A stretch of DNA of 64,000 nucleotides from CAJXZP01 sp047610145. Lineage in GTDB: Bacteria > Bacteroidota > Bacteroidia > Flavobacteriales_G > Salibacteraceae. The stretch lies in the NCBI GenBank assembly GCA_047610145.1, contig JBLFZF010000001.1, positions 6,600-70,599 of the forward strand, given 5' to 3'. Positions within the stretch are counted from its first letter, which is position 1. Every line of letters begins with the position of its first letter. The notes beneath the pieces were generated by a model that saw nothing but the letters and a program-made list of their open reading frames with translations, was not told the DNA's origin and made no database searches. The translations under genes were made by a program, and so were the position numbers. This document shows positions 1 to 8,844 of this stretch, one piece after another.

Positions 1-1
1 T

Positions 2-133
2 GCTTTAGGTCGTTTACCAGGTTGGATTGCACAATGGCTAGAAAACAGACAAAACAACGAACCAATAGGTCGTCCTCGTCAAATATATACGGGAGAAAAA
101 TCTAGAGATTATGTATCTATGGATAATAGATAA
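2..133 (+). CDS. gltA: Citrate synthase, C-terminal end (partial)
   Basis: Only the last 43 residues are in the window; the gene runs in from the left edge in the frame starting at base 2. The segment reads ALGRLPGWIAQW, then EPIGRPRQIYTGE and a YVSMDNR end, which is the characteristic C-terminus of type II (hexameric/dimeric) bacterial citrate synthase, including the PIGRPRQ-YTG stretch. The enzyme condenses acetyl-CoA and oxaloacetate at the entry of the TCA cycle. A strong hairpin terminator follows 20 nt after the stop codon. Confidence 0.9.
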   Translation, partial: ALGRLPGWIAQWLENRQNNEPIGRPRQIYTGEKSRDYVSMDNR

Positions 134-152
134 TAAGAAAAAACTAATCAGT

Positions 153-190
153 AAAAAAGCCACTTTCTTTTGAAAGTGGCTTTTTTTTTG
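153..190. terminator. Bidirectional intrinsic terminator between gltA and the minus-strand operon
   Basis: A perfect 9-bp stem (159-167 with 172-180) encloses a TTTT loop. It is preceded by six A and followed by nine T, so both strands present a stem followed by a U-tract. It can end gltA on the plus strand and the rmuC-to-small-ORF operon on the minus strand. Confidence 0.9.
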
Positions 191-192
191 CC

Positions 193-360
193 CTACTTTA
201 TTATTCTTGAGCTCCATTGCCCCATTAGGAAGTAACCTAATAAGGGAATAAATATATATTTCTTCAAGGAAGGGTTTTCGAGGTATTCAAATTCATTAAG
301 AATCACTATGGCTATTCCCGTGACCAGAATAACAAGTATATTTAAAAGTCTTTTATTCAT
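193..360 (-). CDS. Small two-segment membrane protein (55 aa), function unknown
   Basis: An ATG frame of 55 codons starts 9 nt after the stop of the M1 aminopeptidase and ends 3 nt before the terminator. It begins MNKRLLNILVILVTGIAIV, with a hydrophobic segment at about residues 5-21, then a charged linker (EFEYLENPSLKK) and a second hydrophobic stretch at about 35-48 (YIFIPLLGYFLMG). The positive N-terminus followed by two membrane segments suggests an inner-membrane protein with both ends in the cytoplasm. The tight placement between gene and terminator, and the membrane-like composition, argue it is translated. I do not recognise the family. Confidence 0.6.
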   Translation of the reverse strand: MNKRLLNILVILVTGIAIVILNEFEYLENPSLKKYIFIPLLGYFLMGQWSSRIIK

Positions 361-369
361 CGCTGTTAG

Positions 370-2733
370 TTATAATACGGTAAATGATTTCGTGATAATA
401 TCCTCTGTATAATGAACTTTTGCTAGGTACTGGCCTTTAATTAAATCTTGAGTATTTATTATTAATTGGTTGTTGGCCAATTGAGTGAAAGTAAGTACTC
501 TTTTTCCATTTATAGCATAAATATCAACTTGAGTAGGTGGGTTTTTTACTTCCCACTCAATCGTTACTTGTCCATTGCTTGGGTTCGGGTAAATTTTTAG
601 GTGTGGTGTCTGCGGCTCTGAGTTTCCTGTGCTTAATACAGAATGATCAATATTAGCTAATGTATATTCTCCTTTTTGAAGGTGTGAAAGTAATATTCTA
701 CCAAATCCATTGGTAGAGCTTCCTAAAGTGTTTTTAGTGTAATACGGGTATTCTTTCCAGTTTTGATTAGCCGAAGGCCTGTAGAGAAGAACTAAACTGT
801 CTTCGGTTGTATTGACTAACAGAGAGTCCAAAAAACCGCCACTTTCTCTTCCATCATATAAAAAATCTGCAGTTGCTGTAAAGTCTGAATTCCAAATACC
901 ATCTACTTTCCAAAACCTATAATTGGAAAGTCTATACGGTTGAGTATTCCAATCCAAACGGGCGTCAGGAGCACTCCAATGGTGTTCGATTTTCACAATA
1001 GCTGAATCCGTTATAGATTTTACATCTATACGCCACATGGCATTATCAAAATTTTGTTGTCCTGTTTTCTTTATAATAAATTGGTCATCCGTGGTGGCAT
1101 AACACAATTTATTATTGCCATTTAAAGAAATAAATGCTGGGTTTATAGTACTGGTAAGATTAACGGTTGTCATATTCGGACCAACGACTATTGTTTTTGT
1201 TTCGGTGTTAAAGCTTTCATCATATATGGTTAGCTCAATTGGAATGTTAGAAAATTGATTGGGTGCATGATTTAACTTTTGATTGATTTCCAGTGTGATT
1301 TCATAATTAACGGAGGTAGGAATCACTAAAACAGAATCTATTTTATAATCAGGAAACCCACCATTAAAGACCCATCCATTAAAGAACCCATCAACGTCTA
1401 TGATGTTATTGTTAGCGAGATAATCTCTAAATTGAAGACTGCTCATAGTCGTAAATGCTCTAGAGTTTAAGAATCCAGTAATTGCAGGTCCAAAATTATT
1501 TTCTCCGACTAGCATTCTTAAGTTTTGGGCAACTAAAGCACCTTTATTATATACATGATCTCCATAAGTTAAGTCGTGCGGAACGCCAGAAATAGCTAAA
1601 TAGCCGCCTTCATCTAAATGCGCTTTCTTTAAAATATTAAATAGAATGCTTTTTACATTTGGTTTTGCTGTTTCCCACCCATATACAGATTCTAAAAAGT
1701 AGTTCGCACTAAAGCTAGCCATTCCTTCATTCAGCCACATATCTTGCGGAGTAAGGGTAGTTGCATAATTTCCCCACCATTGATGAGCCAATTCATGCGC
1801 CATTAACGTTTCGCTGTTTAATGTGCCATCTACGCTATTGTTTGGATACGTGATGTTAGAAGCGTGTTCCATAGCTCCTGAAGAAAAGTTGACCACGGTA
1901 TATCCAATTTTATTGAAAGGGTATGGACCATAGATGCCCTCAAAAGCAGTCATTGCGTTTTTTAAATTAGCAAAAGATCCTTTTAATTTGATGGTGTCTG
2001 ACGACTTTGCATACAATTCTATTGGAATAGTTCGATTTAACCCTATAAATTCATCCTGAACAACAGTGTAATAATTAACGGCAAACATGGCTAAATAGGT
2101 AGGTATGGTTTCTTTTAATTGCCAATGCCACTCGATCCGGTTATTAGGTAAAGTAGTCGTAGTCATCAAATCTCCTATACTTGTACCGTAATGCGTACTT
2201 GGAGTTATTAGGTAAATATTATAGGTAGACCTTTCTTTGAAATTATCAAAGCAGGGGAACCAGTATCTGCCAATGTTATGAGGGTTGTCTTCAAAACCAA
2301 CGCCTAAATTAAAGGCGTAATTAGAACCAAAGTAAACGCCTCCCCAACCCGAGGGGTCTTTATGTACATCGCCATTATAGTATACGTATAGGGCTATGGT
2401 GTCACTCGTTGAATAACTGGCCCCTAAATCAATATGTAATAGCGTGTCGTTATACGAATACCCTAAAACCGTATTGTTTAAGGTTATTGAATCGACAGAA
2501 TACCGAAGTAAATCCAAATTTATACTAGATACATTTGCCTGTTTTGGAGTGAATGTAACCTGAGTAAACCCACTTAAGGTTTTACCCGTAAAATCCGTTA
2601 CATTTAAATGTATTTCATAATCCAGTACATCAATGGTATCACTTCTTAAATTTTCTAAATTCGGGTATATGCCCATTTGAGAAAATCCAGTAAATGAAAA
2701 AAATAGACTGAAAAAAAGGAGTGAGTTTTTCAT
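370..2733 (-). CDS. Secreted M1-family zinc aminopeptidase with T9SS sorting domain
   Basis: 787 residues. A signal peptide (about 1-18, ending GFSQ) leads into a gluzincin aminopeptidase of family M1. The exopeptidase motif reads GAMEH at 286-290 in place of the usual GAMEN. The zinc site is HELAHQWWG with His313, Glu314 and His317, and the third ligand is Glu336 in WLNEGMAS, 19 residues after His317 as in the family. The C-terminal ~75 residues (starting LKIYPNPSNGQ) form a type A T9SS sorting domain, so the enzyme is probably exported across the outer membrane and cell-surface attached or released. It follows rlmB by 12 nt in the rmuC operon. The His in place of Asn in the GAMEN motif is a mild oddity. 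Confidence 0.93.
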   Translation of the reverse strand: MKNSLLFFSLFFSFTGFSQMGIYPNLENLRSDTIDVLDYEIHLNVTDFTGKTLSGFTQVTFTPKQANVSSINLDLLRYSVDSITLNNTVLGYSYNDTLLHIDLGASYSTSDTIALYVYYNGDVHKDPSGWGGVYFGSNYAFNLGVGFEDNPHNIGRYWFPCFDNFKERSTYNIYLITPSTHYGTSIGDLMTTTTLPNNRIEWHWQLKETIPTYLAMFAVNYYTVVQDEFIGLNRTIPIELYAKSSDTIKLKGSFANLKNAMTAFEGIYGPYPFNKIGYTVVNFSSGAMEHASNITYPNNSVDGTLNSETLMAHELAHQWWGNYATTLTPQDMWLNEGMASFSANYFLESVYGWETAKPNVKSILFNILKKAHLDEGGYLAISGVPHDLTYGDHVYNKGALVAQNLRMLVGENNFGPAITGFLNSRAFTTMSSLQFRDYLANNNIIDVDGFFNGWVFNGGFPDYKIDSVLVIPTSVNYEITLEINQKLNHAPNQFSNIPIELTIYDESFNTETKTIVVGPNMTTVNLTSTINPAFISLNGNNKLCYATTDDQFIIKKTGQQNFDNAMWRIDVKSITDSAIVKIEHHWSAPDARLDWNTQPYRLSNYRFWKVDGIWNSDFTATADFLYDGRESGGFLDSLLVNTTEDSLVLLYRPSANQNWKEYPYYTKNTLGSSTNGFGRILLSHLQKGEYTLANIDHSVLSTGNSEPQTPHLKIYPNPSNGQVTIEWEVKNPPTQVDIYAINGKRVLTFTQLANNQLIINTQDLIKGQYLAKVHYTEDIITKSFTVL

Positions 2734-2745
2734 AGTTAAAATACA

Positions 2746-3492
2746 TTATTGCTTGCTTCTTTGCCTAGCGGCTTCAAACATGATAATAGCGCCCGCTACA
2801 GAAACGTTTAGCGAATTAATGGTTCCTTGCATTGGGATTTGAACCACGCGGTCTGATATTTTTATAATATCACCAGAGATTCCTTCGTCTTCTCCACCCA
2901 TTACAATAACGGTAGGAATGTTCATGTCGGCATCGTAAATAGTATCGTCCCCTTTCTCTGAGCATGAAATAATTTGAACGCCAGAATCTTTCAAAAACTT
3001 AATGGTGTTAATGAGACTTTTAGATTTACTTACTGGAATTTTTAATAACGCACCAGCCGATGTTTTCATGGCATCTCCATTTATTGGAGCCCCCCCTTTT
3101 TGAGGAATGATAACAGCATCTACCCCGGCACATTCTGCCGTTCTGGATAAAGCTCCGAAATTTCGAACATCGGTAACCCCATCTAGAGCTAATAGCAAAG
3201 GATCTTTTCCTTGCTCGTATATCATAGGTAATACATTTTCAATGGACTGAAACTCTATCGGTGAAGTGAAAGCAATGATACCTTGATGATTTTTCATGGT
3301 AATGCGATTCAGCTTCTCTTTGGGAACTTCTTGAACGAAAATCTCATGGTCTTTAGCCAATTTTCTAACGGCTACATAATCTGGTTTTCTTTCATCTCTA
3401 GAGACCATGATTTTGTCAATGTCTTTATGTTCCATTAACGCTTCTTCTACGGGGTGTAGACCGAAAATAATGTTGTCGTATTTTGCTGCCAT
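2746..3492 (-). CDS. rlmB: 23S rRNA (guanosine-2'-O)-methyltransferase RlmB (TrmH/SpoU family)
   Basis: 248 residues, the usual length. The N-terminal SpoU substrate-binding domain begins with IFGLHPVEEAL, and the C-terminal SPOUT methyltransferase domain shows its three motifs: LDGVTDVRNFGALSRTAE (motif 1), GGEDEGIS (motif 2) and IPMQGTINSLNVSVAGAI (motif 3). The family methylates the ribose of G2251 in the peptidyl-transferase P loop of 23S rRNA using SAM. A generic TrmH-type 2'-O-methyltransferase with another target is possible but less likely given the full N-domain. It lies between the GWxTD lipoprotein (12 nt upstream) and the M1 peptidase in one apparent operon. Confidence 0.9.
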   Translation of the reverse strand: MAAKYDNIIFGLHPVEEALMEHKDIDKIMVSRDERKPDYVAVRKLAKDHEIFVQEVPKEKLNRITMKNHQGIIAFTSPIEFQSIENVLPMIYEQGKDPLLLALDGVTDVRNFGALSRTAECAGVDAVIIPQKGGAPINGDAMKTSAGALLKIPVSKSKSLINTIKFLKDSGVQIISCSEKGDDTIYDADMNIPTVIVMGGEDEGISGDIIKISDRVVQIPMQGTINSLNVSVAGAIIMFEAARQRSKQ

Positions 3493-3504
3493 TCTGCTTT
3501 AATT

Positions 3505-4794
3505 CTAATAATCTAATGAAGTAACTTTTCCTTGTCTCCAAGTATCAACGGCCCTATACCAAGGGTTTTTATATACGGTTGATCTTTGTAAAACATAATC
3601 GTTATTGGTAAATGGATTGTTGACCTTTGAGAAATTAAAGGTGAGAGATTTGTAGTTACTTTGTTCTCCGTATGTCCAGCTTTCACCGGTTAATGATCTG
3701 TAAACAATACTTGGAGGTCCGAAAACAATAAAGATTATTCCACGATCCGTTTTCCAACCTTCTTTAAATGAGGTGTAATAGTAATTTGCACTTTCAACGC
3801 GTTGATAAAATCCTTTGACTAGTTTTCGTGATTTATCGGAATCTTTAGCTGTGCTTAACCAAAATTGATCGACTGCCTTTTTGGGATCTTTGTACTTTCT
3901 CATTTTTCCAAATTCTTTCATCGAGGTTAAGAAACGCAATGGATCTAACATCTCTTGGGTAGTGTTTATCTCAGGAAACTCTTTAGAATATTGGAATAGG
4001 GTTAAACCAGAGTAACGTTCATCCGAGGTGATTCCAAAGTGGTAAATACCAGGCTCATCCGCCTGAAAGTGAAGAGTGTCATTAATAAACCCAACCTCTA
4101 AGGTGTAAAAGTCATCAAAGTTAAAAGGGTTCGCTTTCGATAAAGAGAATGGAGGAGAAGACACAGGAAAAACAGTTTTGTAATTTTTAGCTACTACCGA
4201 TGGGTTTGATTTTTGGCGGTAAACAATGGCTAAATTCTCGTGTTTATAAAAGTAGTTTCTAAATAAAATAGAGTTGTTTTCTTTTAAGATGACTTTGAAA
4301 AATTGCCGACTAGTGATGTCTCTTTTATTCAGGTTTAAGAAAGAAATTGTTTTGGCTTTGGTGTTTAAGTCGGTGGTGGTGATTTTTAAAATATAGTTTC
4401 TCCCCGTGGTAATAGTTAGCTTAAACATTCCCTGAAGTTGTGCTAGACCAGACGTGGCTGCCGTGTCAAATTTCACAAAAGAAGAGCTGTCAATGACTTC
4501 TTTTGAGCTGAAATCACTATATAATTGCCAACTTATTTTTACGTTAGCCATATAGCTGGAACTTTGATTGTCCGTGACATACTTCAAGGATTTATTCTCA
4601 AACATGTAATAGATTTCCGATTCCGAGTCACTTGCATGGTAGACTTGAAATTGGGGCTGATGAATATCGCTACTACTAGAGTACATTTCTTTAAAATCGG
4701 TTTCACTGAGGGATACTCCTTTTTTGCAGCTGGTCAGAAGCAAAGCAAAAATTCCGGTGAGGATAAAAATGGAAACTCTAATAAACCTATTCAT
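3505..4794 (-). CDS. GWxTD-domain lipoprotein
   Basis: 429 residues from the chosen ATG. The frame stays open 26 codons further upstream inside rmuC, but the ATG at 4794 gives a clean lipoprotein signal (MNRFIRVSIFILTGIFALLL then TSC, lipobox Cys23) and overlaps the rmuC stop by 8 nt, typical of translational coupling. The C-terminal third carries the motif that names the family, GWKTDRGIIFIVFGPP, after a helical FW..AKDSDKS segment. GWxTD proteins are common in Bacteroidota and related phyla; their function is unknown. The Cys predicts lipid anchoring, probably in the outer membrane. Confidence 0.85.
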   Translation of the reverse strand: MNRFIRVSIFILTGIFALLLTSCKKGVSLSETDFKEMYSSSSDIHQPQFQVYHASDSESEIYYMFENKSLKYVTDNQSSSYMANVKISWQLYSDFSSKEVIDSSSFVKFDTAATSGLAQLQGMFKLTITTGRNYILKITTTDLNTKAKTISFLNLNKRDITSRQFFKVILKENNSILFRNYFYKHENLAIVYRQKSNPSVVAKNYKTVFPVSSPPFSLSKANPFNFDDFYTLEVGFINDTLHFQADEPGIYHFGITSDERYSGLTLFQYSKEFPEINTTQEMLDPLRFLTSMKEFGKMRKYKDPKKAVDQFWLSTAKDSDKSRKLVKGFYQRVESANYYYTSFKEGWKTDRGIIFIVFGPPSIVYRSLTGESWTYGEQSNYKSLTFNFSKVNNPFTNNDYVLQRSTVYKNPWYRAVDTWRQGKVTSLDY

Positions 4795-6145
4795 TAATTT
4801 GATTTTCAAAATCCGAATTTTGTGATGTTTCAATAAGCTCGGAAGATAATGCCTTATTTGCTTTTGCTCCAAGAACTTTTAATTTATTGGTTCGGTTGAC
4901 CAAATTACCTTTTCCGCTAGATAATTTATTGAACGCGCTCGTATATGCAGTTTGACTTTGAATAATGTTTTTTTCGATTTTCTGCAGATCGTCTACAAAG
5001 GCAACAAACTTATCATGTAATGCGCCACCTTCTTTTGCAATTTCTAAAACATGCCTAGTTTGTTTGTCATGCTTCCAAGTCGAGGCAACCGTTCTTAGAG
5101 TGGCAAGTAGGGTGGTTGGACTAACAATAATAATATTTCGGTCCCATGCATAATGAAATAATTCGGTATCTTCTTTCAAGGCCGCGCTAAACGAAGCTTC
5201 AATGGGTAAGAAAAGTAAGGTGAACTCTGGCGAATTCAGTTCTTTAGATGCGTAGTACTTTTTATCACTCAACTCTTTAATATGTGATTTTAATGAAATG
5301 ATATGCAACTTAAGCTGGGCTGTCTTCACTTCTTCAGAAGAGGCGTTGACCATTCTCTCATAAGCAGTTAGCGATACTTTAGAGTCAATAATAATATGCT
5401 TGTTGTCTGGTAAAAAGATGACCGCATCGGGTATTTGGGTAGTACCATCTTGGTTTTGTATGTGGTGTTGGGTACTGAATTCAGTGCCTTTATCTAATCC
5501 AGACCTTTCTAGAACCTTTTCTAAAATAATTTCGCCCCAGTTTCCTTGGTGCTTGTTACTTCCCTTTAGTGCGTTAGTGAGTTGATTAGCTTCATCACTT
5601 AATCGGGCATTGAGCTCCACTAGCTTGGCTATTTCTGTCTTTAGGGAAGCCTTATCTTTCGCTTCGTTCACATATTTATTGTTTATTTCTTTCTCAAAAT
5701 CCGACATTTTTTCTTTTAACGGATCTAAAATTCCTTTTAACGAACGTTGACTAGTTTCATTAAAGGACAGCGCATTCTTCTCTATAATTTTATGGGCAAT
5801 AAGTTCAAATTCCTTTTGTAAAGATTCTTTGATATGTAAGTTTTGCGTGTGTTGTATTTCGAGTTGTTGTTTGTTGGCTAATAAATGACCATTTTCAGAA
5901 ATTAGGGATTGTATTTCCAGGTTGAGTTCTTCTTGTTTTAAAATAGTTTTTTCCAATTGTTCTTTGGTCGACTTGAGTTCCCCATTTCGGGTTCCATTTT
6001 CTATTTTTAAAGCGCTAATTGTTTCGTTAGCATTAGCGGGTAAAGTGCTGTTCTGTAAATTATTTTTTTTAAGTAAAAAATAAACAGTTGTACCCAGTAC
6101 GCCAGTTATTAAACCTAAAAATATTTGTGCGAAATCTATCGTCAT
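4787..6145 (-). CDS. rmuC: DNA recombination protein RmuC
   Basis: About 452 residues from the ATG at 6145. One N-terminal membrane segment (FLGLITGVLGTTVYFLL) is followed by a long coiled coil (roughly residues 45-195) and the RmuC core with HQGNWGEIILEKVLERSGL and PDAVIFLPDNKHIIIDSKVS, the second matching the D...DSK pattern of a PD-(D/E)XK-like nuclease fold. RmuC limits inversions at short inverted repeats; its biochemical activity is not well settled. An upstream ATG at 6160 lies within the -7 promoter element, so the transcript probably starts downstream of it. This is the first gene of the run rmuC, GWxTD, rlmB, M1 peptidase, small ORF. Confidence 0.92.
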   Translation of the reverse strand: MTIDFAQIFLGLITGVLGTTVYFLLKKNNLQNSTLPANANETISALKIENGTRNGELKSTKEQLEKTILKQEELNLEIQSLISENGHLLANKQQLEIQHTQNLHIKESLQKEFELIAHKIIEKNALSFNETSQRSLKGILDPLKEKMSDFEKEINNKYVNEAKDKASLKTEIAKLVELNARLSDEANQLTNALKGSNKHQGNWGEIILEKVLERSGLDKGTEFSTQHHIQNQDGTTQIPDAVIFLPDNKHIIIDSKVSLTAYERMVNASSEEVKTAQLKLHIISLKSHIKELSDKKYYASKELNSPEFTLLFLPIEASFSAALKEDTELFHYAWDRNIIIVSPTTLLATLRTVASTWKHDKQTRHVLEIAKEGGALHDKFVAFVDDLQKIEKNIIQSQTAYTSAFNKLSSGKGNLVNRTNKLKVLGAKANKALSSELIETSQNSDFENQINE

Positions 6146-6157
6146 AACTCTTGCATG

Positions 6158-6187
6158 CAAAGGTACGGCTTAAAACAGATTAACAAA
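6158..6187 (-). promoter_or_regulatory. Bacteroidota-type promoter for rmuC
   Basis: On the minus strand TTTG (6187-6184), 18 nt of spacer, then TACCTTTG (6165-6158). This matches the Bacteroidota consensus TTTG-N17-23-TAnnTTTG exactly. The rmuC ATG lies 12 nt past the element, giving a leader of only a few bases. The promoter overlaps the 3' end of the Omp85-like gene. Confidence 0.8.
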
Positions 6188-7903
6188 CCCAAAATGAATT
6201 TTCCCAGACCTAAAATTGACCGGGTTATTGAATTGAGAACCCAAGGCATAATTTAAAGAAAATATTCCGGAGTTAGTACCAAATGAGATACCTGCGCCAA
6301 AAGAAAATGGGGTGTCTGTTTGGTAAGAAGATAACGTAGCCAGCTCATACCAAGCCCAATCGGAAAATACAATGAGTCTAGAGCTTTCATCAAATAAAAA
6401 CCGGTATTCAATAGTGCCCACGGCAAAAGAAGAAGCTATGATTGACTGTTCGTCAAATCCGCGCAAGGTGGAAAGACCTCCAATTCTATAGCCTTGGTTT
6501 TCAACAAGGTTTTTAGTAGACTTAAATCCTGAGTTTATTTTAAATAAAATGGTGGTTTGTGGCGTAATAGGTTGAAAGTATTGAATAATAACTTCTCCTT
6601 GAAGTAGTGTTGATGTTAAAGGTATAGAATCATAGTTAATGGACTCTAAGTCGCTGTTTTGAATTATTTTATTGGTTCCAGCGCCACCATTTAAATCGAT
6701 TAGCCAGCCCGAATAGGGGTTGAATTTGTTTGATACAAAAGCCCCGGTAAAACCTAGACCTATTAATGAGTTTTTTGCATCATTAAATGGCGGGAGAAGA
6801 AGAGAATCATAGATGGAAGTAGATATTAGCGAAGTAGAAAAATCATCGTAAAACCCGTGAAAATCAGATCCGTTTTGTAATCGGAATGGAATGGTGAATC
6901 TATGGTGAACATTGTTGAAAGTAGTGTCTCTTCGGTAAATGTTTAAGGCATAACCAAATCCTATTGGGGTTTTAATTAGGAATGGTATTTTAATAGAAGC
7001 ATCAATTTGTTGAGTTTGATCTCGTAGTCTTTGCCATCTCAGGTTTAAACGTTCACCATGTCCAACAATGTTACCTAGGCTTGTTTTTACATCGCCTGTA
7101 AGGGTGATTTTAGAGCTATTGGACTGAGGTTGAATTCCAATTATCCCGTCAAATACATTCGCTTTTTTTGGCTTTAAAATGACGATTAACTTACACTGGT
7201 CTTCAGAGAAAATCACTTCATATGGCTTGAGCTCTGCCATAAAAGGGTCTTCATAAATTCGTTTACTTATGTTTTTTATAACACGTTCATCATAAGGCTG
7301 CTTTGATTTGACGCCAATTATGTTTTCAATATAATTTCTATGGAGTCTAGTGCTTTCTCCTTTGATTTCAATAGTATCGATACGGTAAAACTTGTTTTTG
7401 GTTAAAATCACATTAGCAGTCATTTTAGTATCTATTATTTGAACATGGGCGAGTTTAATCTCTGCAAAAGGATATCCATTATTTTCTAGATAGGTCAATG
7501 ACTGGTTAAAGAAATGGCTGATTTGTTTTGCACTAAACGGTTTGTTTAGGAATTGCTTGTTCCTAAATCCAGTACGGCTTAAGATTTCTTCTTCTACCGA
7601 ATCGGTATTTATAGTGGTCCACTCATATTTTCTTCCAATAAATAAATGGGCTATTTGAAGGACAGAATCACCAGTGGTGCTATCAACACTAGCAGATAGA
7701 TATCCTAAGTTATTTAGTTCTTGAATATAGGTCTTTAAAGAGGTGACAATGTCTAGTTTTGATGCGTAGGATGGCTTAATATCGAATTTTATGGGCAAGA
7801 CTTCTTTTGGGGGTACCCGTATTTTTAACATCAGAGTTTTTTGGCTCCATAAACTGAAAGCACATAGCTGAAATATGATCGGTATGATGATACTCTTTTT
7901 CAA
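6170..7903 (-). CDS. BamA/TamA-like Omp85 family outer-membrane protein
   Basis: 577 residues with an N-terminal signal peptide (MKKSIIIPIIFQLCAFSLWSQ). POTRA-like segments occupy about 25-250 (e.g. YRIDTIEIKGESTRLH). A C-terminal 16-strand-type barrel region follows, carrying the Omp85 hallmark LRGF within GLSTLRGFDEQS, and the protein ends in an aromatic residue (GFVNLF). This is a second, short Omp85 protein rather than canonical BamA (which is ~850 residues in this phylum), so its substrate is unknown. It could act in protein or lipid transfer at the outer membrane. The start is TTG, 1 nt after the ung stop; it is favoured because it begins a perfect signal peptide. Confidence 0.85.
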   Translation of the reverse strand: MKKSIIIPIIFQLCAFSLWSQKTLMLKIRVPPKEVLPIKFDIKPSYASKLDIVTSLKTYIQELNNLGYLSASVDSTTGDSVLQIAHLFIGRKYEWTTINTDSVEEEILSRTGFRNKQFLNKPFSAKQISHFFNQSLTYLENNGYPFAEIKLAHVQIIDTKMTANVILTKNKFYRIDTIEIKGESTRLHRNYIENIIGVKSKQPYDERVIKNISKRIYEDPFMAELKPYEVIFSEDQCKLIVILKPKKANVFDGIIGIQPQSNSSKITLTGDVKTSLGNIVGHGERLNLRWQRLRDQTQQIDASIKIPFLIKTPIGFGYALNIYRRDTTFNNVHHRFTIPFRLQNGSDFHGFYDDFSTSLISTSIYDSLLLPPFNDAKNSLIGLGFTGAFVSNKFNPYSGWLIDLNGGAGTNKIIQNSDLESINYDSIPLTSTLLQGEVIIQYFQPITPQTTILFKINSGFKSTKNLVENQGYRIGGLSTLRGFDEQSIIASSFAVGTIEYRFLFDESSRLIVFSDWAWYELATLSSYQTDTPFSFGAGISFGTNSGIFSLNYALGSQFNNPVNFRSGKIHFGFVNLF

Positions 7904-7904
7904 A

Positions 7905-8588
7905 TTACTTGATTATCCAATCAATTGGGGTTTGACCTTTTGAAACTAAAAATGCGTTGGTTTTTGAAAATGGACGGCTTCCAAAAAAACCTTTTCTTGC
8001 AGAAAATGGGGAGGGATGTGGAGAAGAAATAATAGCGTGTTTTGAGCGGTCTATCAAGACGTCTTTTTTTTGTGCGAATTTACCCCAGAGGATAAAGACT
8101 ATATTTTCTTTTTCATCGGAGATTAATTTTATAGTGGCGTTTGTTAATTCTTCCCATCCTAAGTTTTGATGGGAATTTGGATTTCCCTGTTCGACAGTTA
8201 AAACAGAATTAATTAAAAAAATGCCTTGGCTTGCCCAATGTGAAAGATCACCCATGAATTTATTTGGTGGGTCTAATTTTAAGTCAGACTGAAGCTCTTT
8301 AAATATGTTTTTTAAAGAGGGAGGTTGTCTGTTTCCGGGTAATACGGAAAAGCTCAAACCGTGGGCTTGATTATTTCCGTGGTAAGGGTCTTGGCCTATT
8401 ATAACTACTTTAATTGCGGGAAAATGGATGGCGTAGGCATTGAAAATTTGATGGACGGGTGGGTAGATAGTTAAGGTGCTTTGATCTAATCTTTGGAGTA
8501 ATTGTTTAAATTTAGTCGAGTTAATAACCGGACTCAATCGGATTCTCCATTCAAAAGGAAGGCTGTCTAAAATCTTTGACTTGTCCAT
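7905..8588 (-). CDS. ung: Uracil-DNA glycosylase (family 1)
   Basis: 227 residues from the ATG at 8588, matching the family length; twelve extra upstream codons are open but would need a non-ATG start and add no homology. The catalytic water-activating loop is VVIIGQDPYHG with Asp67, and the leucine/minor-groove loop is HPSPFSARKGFFGSRPFS. FILWGKFAQ is also typical. The enzyme removes uracil from DNA to start base excision repair. It is followed 1 nt later by the Omp85-like gene. Confidence 0.96.
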   Translation of the reverse strand: MDKSKILDSLPFEWRIRLSPVINSTKFKQLLQRLDQSTLTIYPPVHQIFNAYAIHFPAIKVVIIGQDPYHGNNQAHGLSFSVLPGNRQPPSLKNIFKELQSDLKLDPPNKFMGDLSHWASQGIFLINSVLTVEQGNPNSHQNLGWEELTNATIKLISDEKENIVFILWGKFAQKKDVLIDRSKHAIISSPHPSPFSARKGFFGSRPFSKTNAFLVSKGQTPIDWIIK

Positions 8589-8660
8589 AATTAGAAGTGT
8601 TTGGTAATTTTTCTGCAATTGCAATATAAATACATTAATTCGTTCTTATAACGGTGTTAT

Positions 8661-8692
8661 TTTTGTTTTGTGATAATTAACCGGTACTTTTG
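8661..8692 (+). promoter_or_regulatory. Promoter for the small lipoprotein-ytxJ pair
   Basis: TTTTG at 8661-8665, 19 nt spacer, then TACTTTTG at 8685-8692, matching the -33/-7 Bacteroidota consensus. The ATG of the 41-residue lipoprotein follows 20 nt downstream. Confidence 0.75.
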
Positions 8693-8712
8693 TTCATTCT
8701 AAAAAAATAAAG

Positions 8713-8838
8713 ATGAAAAAGATTGCATACATATTCATAGCTATTTTCGGTTTAGGTACTCTAGCTTCTTGTGCGTCATCGCACAAGTGTGCCGCTTACG
8801 GAAATACATATCAATCTTCTGGATATAACAAACGTTAG
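8713..8838 (+). CDS. Very small lipoprotein (41 aa) upstream of ytxJ
   Basis: A complete ATG frame of 41 residues. MKKIAYIFIAIFGLGTLASC is a textbook lipoprotein signal with Cys20 as lipidation site, leaving a mature peptide of about 22 residues (CASSHKCAAYGN, then YQSSGYNKR) with a second Cys at position 26. It sits right behind a consensus promoter and its stop codon abuts the ytxJ reading frame. From memory, similarly tiny lipoproteins with a C-x-AYG motif occur in other Bacteroidota; that conservation is not checked here. Function unknown. Confidence 0.8.
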   Translation: MKKIAYIFIAIFGLGTLASCASSHKCAAYGNTYQSSGYNKR

Positions 8839-8844
8839 TTGCGG

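Noticed and set aside
4525..4797. Plus-strand 90-codon frame opposite the GWxTD gene
   Set aside because: Shadow of the real minus-strand gene; low-complexity translation and no signal.
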